Part shown: one piece after another, positions 1 to 7,106 of the stretch
How the letters are laid out: each line of letters starts with the position of its first letter
Position numbering within the stretch: the first letter of the stretch is position 1
Assembly: GCA_036260375.1 (NCBI GenBank)
Contig: DASZZZ010000053.1
Coordinates: 1 to 10,789, forward strand
DNA from: DASZZZ01 sp036260375
Lineage (GTDB): Bacteria; Actinomycetota; CADDZG01; WHSQ01
Reading direction: 5' to 3'
DNA: 10,789 nt
Made by a program: the position numbers and the translations under genes
Notes under the pieces: generated by a model
What the model was told of the DNA's origin: nothing
Seen by the model: only the letters and a program-made list of their open reading frames with translations
The model's database searches: none

Positions 1-728
1 GCAGCGACATCTTCTTCCGCGTCATCTCTCAGGCGCGAGAACCGGACAAGATCCCGACTCGGTTCTTGACATGGAGCGACGGCGAGCTTCTTCTGCAACT
101 CGTGGAAGAGCGGTATCGCGCAGGTCGTGATCCGAATACGCCCGGGAGCGACCTCTGGCGAAAGTACTTCGAGCGCACGACCCGTGGAATGCCGACGCGC
201 GAGTACATGGCTTCTCGGGTGCTGCCCAGGCCGCGAGACATCCTCTATCTCGCGAATGCGGCGATTGACTCTGCCGTACGGCATCGACGAGAGAAGGTGA
301 CGTCTGCCGATGTTCTCGAGGCAGAACGGCAGTACTCGCAGTTCGCGTTCGAGGCTCTGCTCGTAGAGGGGTCCGGAGACGTTCGGGAGCTTGAGGATCT
401 GCTGTTCGAATTCGCCGGCGCGGACGAGATCTTGACGATGTCCGACTTGGTCGAGACGATTTCGAAGTCGTCATCACACCGGGATGTGACAACCGTCCTA
501 GATCAGCTAGTTGCGCTCTCCTTCCTAGGCCGAGAAGTGCACGAAGGCGCGTTCGAGTTCGCTGAGAACCCGCGAGATCGCAAAAGGCTCGACGCGGTTG
601 CGCGCGGTTTCGCAACTAGCAGAGGAGCGGATGCTCGGTACCGGATCCACCCGGCGTATCAGGCGTACCTGAACGTCGCGGCTAGCGATTCGGTCCGGCA
701 GCAGGCGATGCAAATGCCGTCGAGCTAG
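1..728 (+). CDS. P-loop ATPase C-terminal part (Sll1717-like), 5' end outside window
   Basis: The reading frame is open from base 3 (first full codon AGC) to a TAG at 726-728, giving about 241 residues with no start in the window; an internal TTG at 66 is not a convincing start because the frame continues upstream. No Walker motifs lie in this part. It contains an all-helical stretch with RPRDILYLANAAIDSA and a following helix (ADVLEAERQYS), typical of the lid region after the P-loop domain in STAND-like ATPases of the Sll1717 family. After that comes a winged-helix-like segment: a leucine-rich helical pair, a beta-wing around FLGREVHEGAFEF, and a final YRIHPAYQAYL strand-helix. The family assignment is from remembered sequence style and is moderate; biological role unknown. 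The DNA is clearly less GC-rich than the rest of the window (421-480 is 32/60 G+C), suggesting horizontal origin. It is convergent with the aminotransferase remnant, whose last possible stop lies only 15 bases away. Confidence 0.6.
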   Translation, partial: SDIFFRVISQAREPDKIPTRFLTWSDGELLLQLVEERYRAGRDPNTPGSDLWRKYFERTTRGMPTREYMASRVLPRPRDILYLANAAIDSAVRHRREKVTSADVLEAERQYSQFAFEALLVEGSGDVRELEDLLFEFAGADEILTMSDLVETISKSSSHRDVTTVLDQLVALSFLGREVHEGAFEFAENPRDRKRLDAVARGFATSRGADARYRIHPAYQAYLNVAASDSVRQQAMQMPSS

Positions 729-743
729 CACGAGTACGGAACA

Positions 744-2147
744 TCATCGGCGAAAATCAGACCGTTGGTGAGGGTGAAAGCGTCTGCTATCCGACCGCGA
801 CCCCAGCGCCTCGTCGAGGATCGCGAGGCCCTCCTCGAACTCCTTTCGCCGACGACGTGCGGGACGAGGATGTGGATGACGTTGCCGTCGTAGTCGCACG
901 ACGGGAGGATCTAGCCCGCGCTCGCGCGCCGCCTGCGTCGCGGCGAACGCCTGCTCGCGATCCCCAGCTCCGTCGCGAGCATCGGCCCGACCCCCTCGCA
1001 CCTCGGCGACGATCGGAGGCCTGCCGGCCAGCTCGTCGAGGCGAGCGCGCAGGGTCGCGTCGAGCCGCTCGATCCGAGAGCGGGACTCGGGCCAGGCGAC
1101 GATGTCCAGCACGGCGAGCGCCGCGGCGCATCAGAGCGGGTTGCCGCCGAACGTCCCGCCGAGCCCGCCCTTCTCCGGCGCGTCCATGATCTCCGCGCGC
1201 GCGGTGATCGCCGCGAGCGGCAGTCCGCCGCCGAGCGATTTGCCGCTGACGAGGACGTCCGGCTCGACGCCGTCGTAGTGCTCGATCGCCCACACCGGCC
1301 CCGTGCGGCCCATCCCGGCCTGGACCTCGTCGTCGACGTAGAGGATCCCGTGCTCGTCGCACAGCTCGCGCAGCGCGCGGAGACGGCGCAGCCACGCCGC
1401 CGGCGGGACCACGTAGCCGCCCTCCCCGAGCACCGGCTCGACGACGACCGCGGCGACCTCGTCGGGCGGCGCGAGGCGCGTGAACACGACGTCCTCGAGA
1501 TAGCTCGTGCGCGCGTCGTCGTCGGTCAGCCCGACCCACGACGTCGTGCGCTCCGCGTACGGCGCGTGCACGACGCCCGGCAGCATGGGCCCGAAGCCCG
1601 CGTGGTACTTGGCGCTCGACGCGGTGAGGCTCACGCTCCCGTAGCTGCGGCCGTGGAACGAGCCGAGGAAGCCGACGACGTACTGGCGGCGGGTGTGGTG
1701 GCGCGCCAGCTTGATGGCGGCCTCCACGCCCTCGGTCCCCGAGTTGCACAGGAACGAGCGCGTCGGCGCGCTCATCGGCGCGAGCTCGTCGAGACGCTCG
1801 CACACCGCCGTGTAGACGGGCAGGTAGAAGTCCGACGCCGAGTAGTGCAGCAGTCGCTGCGCCTGGGCCGTCATCGCCTCGACGACCGCGGGGTGGGCGT
1901 GTCCGGTCGAGCACACCGCGATGCCCGCGTTGAAGTCGAGGAACACGTTGCCGTCGACGTCCTCGAGCACGGCCCCCGCCCCGCGCGCGGGGACGAACGC
2001 GTACGCGCGCGGCAACGACGGGCTCGTGACGCGCTCGTCGGCCTCGACCGCGGCGCGCGCCCGGGGGCCGGGCAGCTCGGTGACGACGCGTGGCTGCGTG
2101 ACGGCCGCGAGCTCGTCGTACGACGCCGCGCCGGCGGTCGCGGTCAC
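744..2147 (-). pseudogene. Class III aminotransferase (GABA/omega-amino acid type), disrupted C-terminal third
   Basis: A PLP-dependent fold-type I aminotransferase starts at GTG 2147, one base after the dehydrogenase stop, with an SD GAGGA at 2157-2153. The intact part (338 residues to TGA 1131-1133) shows NSGTEG at 135-140 (cofactor phosphate), SFHG near 163-166, DEVQAGMGRTG with Asp273 contacting the pyridine nitrogen, catalytic Lys303 in SGKSLGGGLPL, and GTFGGNP at 331-337. Family members are usually about 430-460 residues. The missing tail is still readable after the TGA: CAAALAVLDIV continues in the same frame, then VRG/VGPMLATEL, ERGL/ILPSCDYDGNVIHILVP and KEFEEGLAILDEAL appear in alternating frames. 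Four single-base indels explain this: an extra G in the run at 991-995, a missing G at 962-965, an extra base near 912, and a missing A near 845-847. Each pair restores frame, so sequencing error in homopolymers is a real alternative to gene decay, although the TGA needs its own explanation. The 3' limit (744 or about 787) is uncertain. The expected reaction is transfer of a terminal amino group to a 2-oxo acid; substrate not determinable. Confidence 0.8.
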
Positions 2148-2148
2148 G

Positions 2149-3714
2149 TCAGTCCTCGACGATCGTGTGGCTCTGCTCGCGCATGTAGAGCTGCACGTAA
2201 TAGAGCCCGCCGCCGGCCTTGCCGCTGCTACCGGAGCCCTTCCAGCCGCCGAACGGCTGCACGCCGGGCCACGCGCCGGTCGTCGCGCCGGCGCGTCGGT
2301 TGACGTAGACGACGCCGGCCTCGATGGCGTTGAGGAAGCGGTCGATCTCGGAGCGGTCCTCCGAGTAGAAGCCCGCGGTGAGCCCGAAGACGGTGTCGTT
2401 GGCGAGCTCGAACCCCTCGTCGAGCGAGTCGACCGCGTGCACCGCGACGAGCGGCACGAACAGCTCGTTGCGCCACACGTCGGACGTCGGCGGGACTTCG
2501 ACGACGGTCGGCTGCACGAAGTTGCCGCGCGCGAGATCGCCTTCGGTGACGCGCTCGCCGCCGAACAGCACGCGTCCGTGGCTGCGGGCCGCAGCGACGG
2601 CGTTCTCGAAGCGCTCGACCGCGCGCCGGTCGATGAGCGGGCCCATGTAGACGTCGCGCTCGAGCGGGTTGCCGACCTTGAGCCGCGCCGTCTTCTCGAG
2701 CAGCAGCGCGACGAAGTCGTCGTACACGGGGCGCTCGACGAGCACGCGCGAGCATGCGGAGCACTTCTGTCCGGTGAACCCGAACGCCGAGCGCATGACG
2801 CCGTCGGTCGCCTTGTCGAGGTCGGCCCGACGGCTGACGACGGTCGGGTTCTTGCCGCCCATCTCGCAGATCGCCGGCTTCGGGTACTCCTTGGAGATCG
2901 TCTTGAACAGCTGCATGCCGACGTCGTAGGAGCCCGTGAACGTGAGCCCGTCGACGTCGCGGCTGTCGACGATCGCGCGGCCCACGGACTCGCCGTCGCC
3001 CGGCAGGAGGTGGAACGCCTCGGGCGGGACGCCGGCGTCCATGAACACCTCGTAGAGCTTGAGCGCGGTGAGGTACGCGCCCTCGGACGGCTTGAGCACG
3101 ACGGTGTTGCCCGCGACGAGAGCGCCGCCCGCGGGGCCGCCCGTGAGCGCGATCGGATAGTTGAACGGCGAGATCACGGCCCACACGCCGTACGGGCGCA
3201 GGACGCTGTAGGTCTTCTCCGCCTCCGACAGGCGCTGCATGGGCAGCGCGAAGCCGTCGTTGACCTCCATCTGGTGGCAGTAGTAGCGGATGAGATCCGC
3301 GGCCTCCTCGACCTCGCCGAGGGCTTCGAGCTGGTTCTTGCCGACCTCGAGCGCGACGAGCGCGCTGAGCTCGTAGACGCGCTCCGAGATGAGGTCGGCC
3401 GCCTTGTTGAGGATGTCGATGCGCTCCTTCCACGACGTCGCCGCCCACGCGGGGAACGCGCGCTTGGCGGCCGCGACCGCGTCGACGACGTCGGCCGGCG
3501 TCGCGGTGCAGAAGCGCCCGATCGCGATGCTGTCGTCTATCGGCGAGCGCTGGTCCACGCAGTTGCCGTGGCGCGCCTCACCGGATACGTAGAAGGGGTT
3601 CTCCTTGCCGAGCCACGACCGGGCGACCTCGGCGCCCTGCGCGTAGCGCTGCGCCAGCTCCTCGTCGTCGGCCGACATCGTGGCGTACGTGACCTTGAAC
3701 CCTGCCTGGACCAT
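2149..3714 (-). CDS. NAD(P)-dependent aldehyde dehydrogenase, glutamate-semialdehyde dehydrogenase (P5CDH/RocA)-like
   Basis: This full-length 521-residue ALDH-superfamily enzyme would oxidise an aldehyde to its acid using NAD(P)+. Visible features are SPFNYP with the oxyanion Asn185, cofactor-binding Lys208 in LKPSE, FTGS at 259-262 after the Rossmann turn, general base Glu284 in EMGGKNP, nucleophile Cys318 in TGQKCSACSR, ELFVP near 417-421, and a C-terminal QPFGGWKGSG/SSGKAGG segment. GQKCSACSR and the KAGG tail resemble 1-pyrroline-5-carboxylate (glutamate-semialdehyde) dehydrogenases more than classical succinate-semialdehyde dehydrogenases. In this operon the substrate could instead be a semialdehyde made from lysine or beta-lysine by the adjacent aminotransferase; that is inference. 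The ATG at 3714 is chosen because a strong SD (GAGGGAGGT) lies just upstream; a second Met at codon 13 lacks one. The stop TGA is one base from the GTG of the aminotransferase, implying translational coupling. The gap to kamA is 74 bp and holds a GC-rich hairpin. Confidence 0.88.
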   Translation of the reverse strand: MVQAGFKVTYATMSADDEELAQRYAQGAEVARSWLGKENPFYVSGEARHGNCVDQRSPIDDSIAIGRFCTATPADVVDAVAAAKRAFPAWAATSWKERIDILNKAADLISERVYELSALVALEVGKNQLEALGEVEEAADLIRYYCHQMEVNDGFALPMQRLSEAEKTYSVLRPYGVWAVISPFNYPIALTGGPAGGALVAGNTVVLKPSEGAYLTALKLYEVFMDAGVPPEAFHLLPGDGESVGRAIVDSRDVDGLTFTGSYDVGMQLFKTISKEYPKPAICEMGGKNPTVVSRRADLDKATDGVMRSAFGFTGQKCSACSRVLVERPVYDDFVALLLEKTARLKVGNPLERDVYMGPLIDRRAVERFENAVAAARSHGRVLFGGERVTEGDLARGNFVQPTVVEVPPTSDVWRNELFVPLVAVHAVDSLDEGFELANDTVFGLTAGFYSEDRSEIDRFLNAIEAGVVYVNRRAGATTGAWPGVQPFGGWKGSGSSGKAGGGLYYVQLYMREQSHTIVED

Positions 3715-3729
3715 CGCTACCTCCCTCGC

Positions 3730-3747
3730 CGGCGCCGTCCGGCGCCG
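3730..3747 (-). other. GC-rich hairpin in the kamA-aldehyde dehydrogenase gap
   Basis: A perfect 7-bp inverted repeat, CGGCGCC at 3730-3736 and GGCGCCG at 3741-3747, is separated by a 4-base loop. It sits in the 74-bp gap between the two operon genes, just upstream of the dehydrogenase SD. There is no U-tract after it, so it is not a standard intrinsic terminator. It could be an mRNA processing or stability element, or could tune translation. In DNA this rich in GC such a stem can also arise by chance. Confidence 0.4.
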
Positions 3748-3788
3748 TCACCCGTCGTCGCTCCTCGATTCTTACCCCCCGGCGCCCG

Positions 3789-5189
3789 TCACGCGCTCGC
3801 GACGGCACCCGCCCGCGCACGCCAGTAGGCGCGGCCCTCCTCGGGCAGCGTGTCGATGGGGTCGTAGTACTCGTAGCGCCGCTCGAGCGCCTGCGGATCG
3901 TCGTGCTCGATGCCCGTGCGGTAGTTCTTCGTCCAGTACGAGATCCCGCGCACGCGGTCGTAGTCCTCGACCTGGTGCACCCAGCGCTTGCCGACGAACG
4001 GCACGTCGCACACGATGCGCGGCGTCGCGAAGCCGGGCAGGTAGCCCATGACGGCGTGCTGGAGCCGCTGGGCGTCGTGCACCGACACCCGCCAGTGCTC
4101 CGCGTTCGGGATCATGTCGCACATGTAGAAGTAGTAGGGCATGACCTTGGCGCGGTCGAGCAGCGCGAAGCAGAGGTCGAGCAGGTCCTTCTGCGTGTCG
4201 TTGACGCCGCGCATCAGGACGCCCTGGTTGCGCACGTCGCGAAAGCCCATGTCGTGGAACTTGGCGACCGCCTCCGCGACCATCGGCGTGACCGACTGCG
4301 CGTGGTTGACGTGGACGTGCAGCGCGAGGTCGACGCCGCGGGCGCGCGCCTTGGCCGCGAGGCGCTCGAGCCCCGCGAGGACGTCGTCCTGCAGGAAGTG
4401 CTGCGGAAGCCCCATGAGGCCCTTGCTCGCGAGCCTGACGTCGCGCACGTGCTCGATGTCGAGCAGCCGGCCGACGAACGACTCGAGGTGCGCGATCGGG
4501 AGGTTGGCGACGTCGCCGCCCGACACGACCACGTCGCGCACCGTCGGGGTCGCGCGCAGGTACTCGAGGATCGCGTCGTAGCGATCCTTCTGCTTCATCT
4601 CGAAGCGGTGCTTGAGGACCTGCGGGACGTTGTTGCCGACCAGGTCCATGCGCGTGCAGTGGCCGCAGTACTGGGGGCAGGTCGCGAGCAGCTCCGCCAG
4701 GACCTTGGTCGGATAGCGGTGCGTGAGCCCCTCGACCGCCCACATGTCGGCCTCGTGGAGGCTGTCGCGCTGCGCCAGCGGGTGGCTCGGCCACTGGGGA
4801 TGGCGGTCGTCGAACGCGGGGAGCATGTAGCGGCGGATCGGGTCGCGCCACAGGTCGCGCTCGCCCATCGTGTTGAGCATCTGCGGCGGCACGAGCATCG
4901 ACATCGTGGCTCGCTGCGCGACGTCGCGCTCGATCGACGCGGCGAGGTCGTCGGGCAGGAGGTCTCCGAACACCTTGCGGAGCCCGTCGACGCTCTTGAC
5001 CGTGTGCTGGCGCTGCCATTTGGCGCTGCGCCACTCGGCGTCGGTGACGTCGCGGTAGCCCGGGAGCCGCCGCCAGTCGGGCTCCTCGAAGGAGCGCTCG
5101 GGCCGGTACTCGTACGGCTGGGGCGCGGCGTGGGCCCGCGCCGGGCGCGCGTCGCCGGCCGGTGCGGCAGGCGCTGCGATGCTCGTCAT
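3789..5189 (-). CDS. kamA: Lysine 2,3-aminomutase-type radical SAM enzyme
   Basis: The product (466 residues) is expected to interconvert L-lysine and L-beta-lysine using S-adenosylmethionine, a [4Fe-4S] cluster and PLP. The cluster motif is CPQYCGHC with Cys171, Cys175 and Cys178. Compared from memory with clostridial KamA, Arg180 (CTR) matches the substrate-carboxylate arginine, Asp358 (YYFYMCDM) and Asp395 (IVCDVP) match the two aspartates that hold the lysine side-chain amine, and Lys401 (PFVGK) matches the PLP-binding lysine. Both aspartates favour lysine over glutamate as substrate. Oddities: the PLP loop is PFVGK rather than the glycine-rich GGGGK, the two basic residues after CTR are Met-Asp, and there is no C-terminal cysteine cluster for the structural zinc seen in the clostridial enzyme. 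It is thus a divergent subfamily, and another amino acid substrate is possible. The ATG at 5189 follows a strong SD (GGAGGGAGG). It is first in an operon with the dehydrogenase and aminotransferase, divergent from an Lrp-type regulator. Confidence 0.85.
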   Translation of the reverse strand: MTSIAAPAAPAGDARPARAHAAPQPYEYRPERSFEEPDWRRLPGYRDVTDAEWRSAKWQRQHTVKSVDGLRKVFGDLLPDDLAASIERDVAQRATMSMLVPPQMLNTMGERDLWRDPIRRYMLPAFDDRHPQWPSHPLAQRDSLHEADMWAVEGLTHRYPTKVLAELLATCPQYCGHCTRMDLVGNNVPQVLKHRFEMKQKDRYDAILEYLRATPTVRDVVVSGGDVANLPIAHLESFVGRLLDIEHVRDVRLASKGLMGLPQHFLQDDVLAGLERLAAKARARGVDLALHVHVNHAQSVTPMVAEAVAKFHDMGFRDVRNQGVLMRGVNDTQKDLLDLCFALLDRAKVMPYYFYMCDMIPNAEHWRVSVHDAQRLQHAVMGYLPGFATPRIVCDVPFVGKRWVHQVEDYDRVRGISYWTKNYRTGIEHDDPQALERRYEYYDPIDTLPEEGRAYWRARAGAVASA

Positions 5190-5265
5190 GCGGGCCTCCC
5201 TCCGGCCGTCGGCGTTCGACTGGTTCCTGTGGTGCGAAGGCCGTGCTTGCGTCCGCGGTCCCGCT

Positions 5266-5294
5266 AGTGTACCTAATGACGTTAGGCGTTTCAC
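5266..5294 (-). promoter_or_regulatory. Candidate sigma-70-type promoter of the kamA operon
   Basis: Read on the minus strand, GTGAAA (5294-5289; 4 of 6 matches to TTGACA) is followed after exactly 17 bases by TACACT (5271-5266; fits TAnnnT). Transcription would start near 5259, leaving a leader of about 70 bases before the kamA ATG at 5189. The call rests on spacing and element match alone; no similarly good pair was found for the opposite gene. The spacer contains the palindrome listed separately. Confidence 0.42.
5272..5286. promoter_or_regulatory. Palindromic operator candidate for the Lrp/AsnC regulator
   Basis: CCTAATGACGTTAGG is a 15-bp palindrome with perfect 5-bp arms (CCTAA/TTAGG) around a 5-base centre, in an AT-richer patch of the divergent intergenic region. 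Its 15-bp length and dyad form resemble Lrp-family sites in general, though the sequence itself is not the E. coli Lrp consensus. It lies wholly in the 17-base spacer of the proposed kamA promoter and 33 bp before the regulator's TTG start, so binding could block kamA and also autoregulate the regulator gene. The binding partner is inferred from proximity. Confidence 0.45.
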
Positions 5295-5318
5295 GCCCAC
5301 AGCGGAAGGAGATTCGGC

Positions 5319-5771
5319 TTGGACGCCACGGATCGGAAGATACTCGGGGTCCTGCAGGGCGACGCCCGCCTCACCTATGCCCAGATCGGTGCCCGCGTGG
5401 GGCTCGCGGCGTCGTCGGTGCACGACCGCGTGCGCAAGCTCGAGCGCGCCGGGGTCGTGCGGGCGTACCGGGCCGACGTCGACCTCGAGCGCGCCGGCCT
5501 CCCCATCACCGCGTTCGTGACGCTGTCGCTCCAGCCGGGCTCCCCCGGCGACGTGCCGCGCCGCGTCGCCGAGTTCCCGCTCGTGGAGTCGTGCTACGCG
5601 GTCGCGGGCGACAACTCGTATGCCCTGATCGTGCGAGCGCCGAGCACGCGCGCGCTCGAGGAGGTCCTCGACGCGCTGCGCGAGAAGCTCGAGGTCGTGA
5701 CGCGCTCGACGATCGTCCTGTCGACGCCCTTCGAGCACCGCCCGGTCCTCGCGGCGACCGACGGGGTCTGA
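5319..5771 (+). CDS. Lrp/AsnC-family transcriptional regulator
   Basis: This 150-residue protein has the usual family length. Residues 1-55 form the N-terminal winged helix-turn-helix: MDATDRKILGVLQGDARLT leads into AQIGARVGLAASSVHDRVRKLERAGVV, with the recognition helix around ASSVHDRVRKLE. A linker to about residue 60 leads into the RAM/AsnC ligand-binding and oligomerisation domain, with strand ITAFVTLSL, the AVAGDNSYALIV segment containing the ligand-loop glycine at about 97, and a final strand TRSTIVLS. The TTG start at 5319 has an AGGAG SD at 5307-5311, 7 bases upstream. Such proteins bind DNA as dimers or octamers and often sense an amino acid. Its divergent position 129 bp from kamA makes it the likely controller of that operon, possibly responding to lysine or a derivative (inferred). 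It converges on the downstream RTX gene with a gap of 90 bp. Confidence 0.92.
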   Translation: MDATDRKILGVLQGDARLTYAQIGARVGLAASSVHDRVRKLERAGVVRAYRADVDLERAGLPITAFVTLSLQPGSPGDVPRRVAEFPLVESCYAVAGDNSYALIVRAPSTRALEEVLDALREKLEVVTRSTIVLSTPFEHRPVLAATDGV

Positions 5772-5861
5772 GCGGCACTCGGAGCGCACGACGCCGCACG
5801 GCCCACGGGAGGAGTGGCTGCCCGTTTCGCGCAACGGCCGCGACCCGTCGCTCGCCCTCGG

Positions 5862-7106
5862 TCAGGGCTCGCAGTTGTAGACGTCCTCGCCCGCGGCGCA
5901 CGCGTCGGCTCCGTCGCCGCCGTCGAGCTCGTCGAAGTCGGGTCCGCCGTCGAGGACGTCGTCGAGCGGACCGCCTGCGAGCCGGTCGTCTCCCGCGCCG
6001 CCGGAGAGCTCGTCGACGCCTTCGCCCTCGAACGGCCAGCGCGGGTCGCCGATCACGACGTCGTCGCCCTCGGCGCCCGCGAGGACGTCGTCGCCGGCGT
6101 CGCCCTCGACGCGGTCGTCGCCGGCGCCCGCGTGGACCTCGTCGGCGCCGTACCCGACGTGGATCGCGTTGTCCGCGTCGTCGCCGATCACGACGTCGTC
6201 GCCGTAGCCGGTCCGGACGTCCTCGACGTCGACGAGCGTGTCGACGCCTGCACCCGTCGCCGTGCCGGCGCCGAGATCGACGAGGACAGACTGCGAGGTG
6301 GACATCCACACGGAGTCGGCGCCCTCGCCGCCGTCGAGCACGGTGTCGTCCGGGCCGTCGGCGAGGGTGTCGTCGCCGGGACCTGCGAGGAGCTCGTCGG
6401 CGCCGCGGTCCGCCCACAGGCCGTCGTCGCCACCGCGTCCCTCGAGCCGGTCGTCGCCCTCGTCGCCGCCCGCGAGCAGGTCGTCGGGCGCGGGACCGCC
6501 GATGAGACGGTCACTGCCTGCGCCACCGTCGAGCCGCGCGCCCGCGGCCCCCGCCACGAGCTCGTCGTCGCCACCGGCGCCGAAGAACTGGGACGCGCGG
6601 TCGTGGGCCGCGGTCATGGCGTCGCCGTGACGCGAGCCGAAGACCGTCTCGATGTCGAACAGGCGGTCCTCGCCGTGCCCCGTGACGGTGCCCGTCGTCA
6701 TGTCGACGACGACCGCCGCGGGCGCCCCGCGGTAGGTGGCGCGATCGACGCCGCGGCCGTAGCGGCCGAGCGGCCCCCCGTGGAGCTCGTCGTCGCCGGC
6801 GCCGCCGAAGAGCCGGTCGGACTCGGGGCCCCCGAAGAGCTCGTCCGCGCCGCCGCCTCCGAGGAGTCGATCCGAGACCGCGCCACCGCACACGAGGTCG
6901 TCGCCGCCGCGTGCGCGCACGACGTCGGCGCCGCCGAGGGCGACGATGACGTCGTCGCCGGACGTCCCGCGGATGCGGTCGATCCCGTCCGTGCCGACGA
7001 TCGTCGCGCTCTCGCCCTGGCAGCGCGGCGGCGCCCCGGCCGCCGGGACCGTCACGGCCGCGACCAGCGCGAGCACGGCCCCAGCCGTGACCGCGGCGCG
7101 TCTCAT
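5862..7106 (-). CDS. Secreted RTX-type calcium-binding repeat protein (second of pair)
   Basis: The 414-residue product starts with a Sec-type signal peptide (RR, hydrophobic core AVTAGAVLALVAAVTV, then PAAGA), followed by glycine/aspartate nonapeptide repeats of the GGxGxDxLxGG type that normally form calcium-loaded parallel beta-rolls. Examples run from about residue 48 to 400 (GGAGDDELHGG, GYGADEVHAGAGDDRVEG, GGAGDDRLAGG). Two non-repeat inserts of the type VDxxTGTxTGxGxDxLxDIExV occur near residues 134-155 and 276-298. Four cysteines remain in the mature chain: Cys29, Cys73, Cys403 and Cys412, the last two in a terminal DACAAGEDVYNCEP. ATG 7106 overlaps the stop of the upstream paralogue by ATGA, so translation is probably coupled. 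No enzymatic domain is visible; the role is likely structural or cell-surface calcium binding, not a proven toxin. The Sec signal and the absence of a type I exporter here differ from classical RTX toxins. Confidence 0.85.
   Translation of the reverse strand: MRRAAVTAGAVLALVAAVTVPAAGAPPRCQGESATIVGTDGIDRIRGTSGDDVIVALGGADVVRARGGDDLVCGGAVSDRLLGGGGADELFGGPESDRLFGGAGDDELHGGPLGRYGRGVDRATYRGAPAAVVVDMTTGTVTGHGEDRLFDIETVFGSRHGDAMTAAHDRASQFFGAGGDDELVAGAAGARLDGGAGSDRLIGGPAPDDLLAGGDEGDDRLEGRGGDDGLWADRGADELLAGPGDDTLADGPDDTVLDGGEGADSVWMSTSQSVLVDLGAGTATGAGVDTLVDVEDVRTGYGDDVVIGDDADNAIHVGYGADEVHAGAGDDRVEGDAGDDVLAGAEGDDVVIGDPRWPFEGEGVDELSGGAGDDRLAGGPLDDVLDGGPDFDELDGGDGADACAAGEDVYNCEP

Noticed and set aside
1131..1133. 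In-frame TGA followed by TGC in the aminotransferase, as possible selenocysteine or stop readthrough
   Set aside because: Homologues have a small residue here, not cysteine; no selenocysteine-type hairpin was apparent, and frameshifts follow downstream, so damage or sequence error is simpler.
1278..5267. Large plus-strand open frames opposite the kamA operon
   Set aside because: They are complementary to well-recognised enzymes on the minus strand and have arginine/histidine/alanine-rich composition typical of high-GC shadow frames.
5243..5270. Plus-strand promoter for the Lrp gene using TAGTGT as -10
   Set aside because: No acceptable -35 at 16-18 bp spacing; the best hexamers match only two or three consensus bases.
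5805..5825. ACGGG/CCCGT inverted repeat between the Lrp gene and RTX gene, considered as a terminator
   Set aside because: The stem is only 5 bp with an 11-base loop and just three T's after it; too weak in GC-rich DNA to call.
5854..5868. GCCCT/AGGGC stem overlapping the stop of the second RTX gene
   Set aside because: It is a 5-bp stem with no T-run and lies partly in coding sequence; likely chance.
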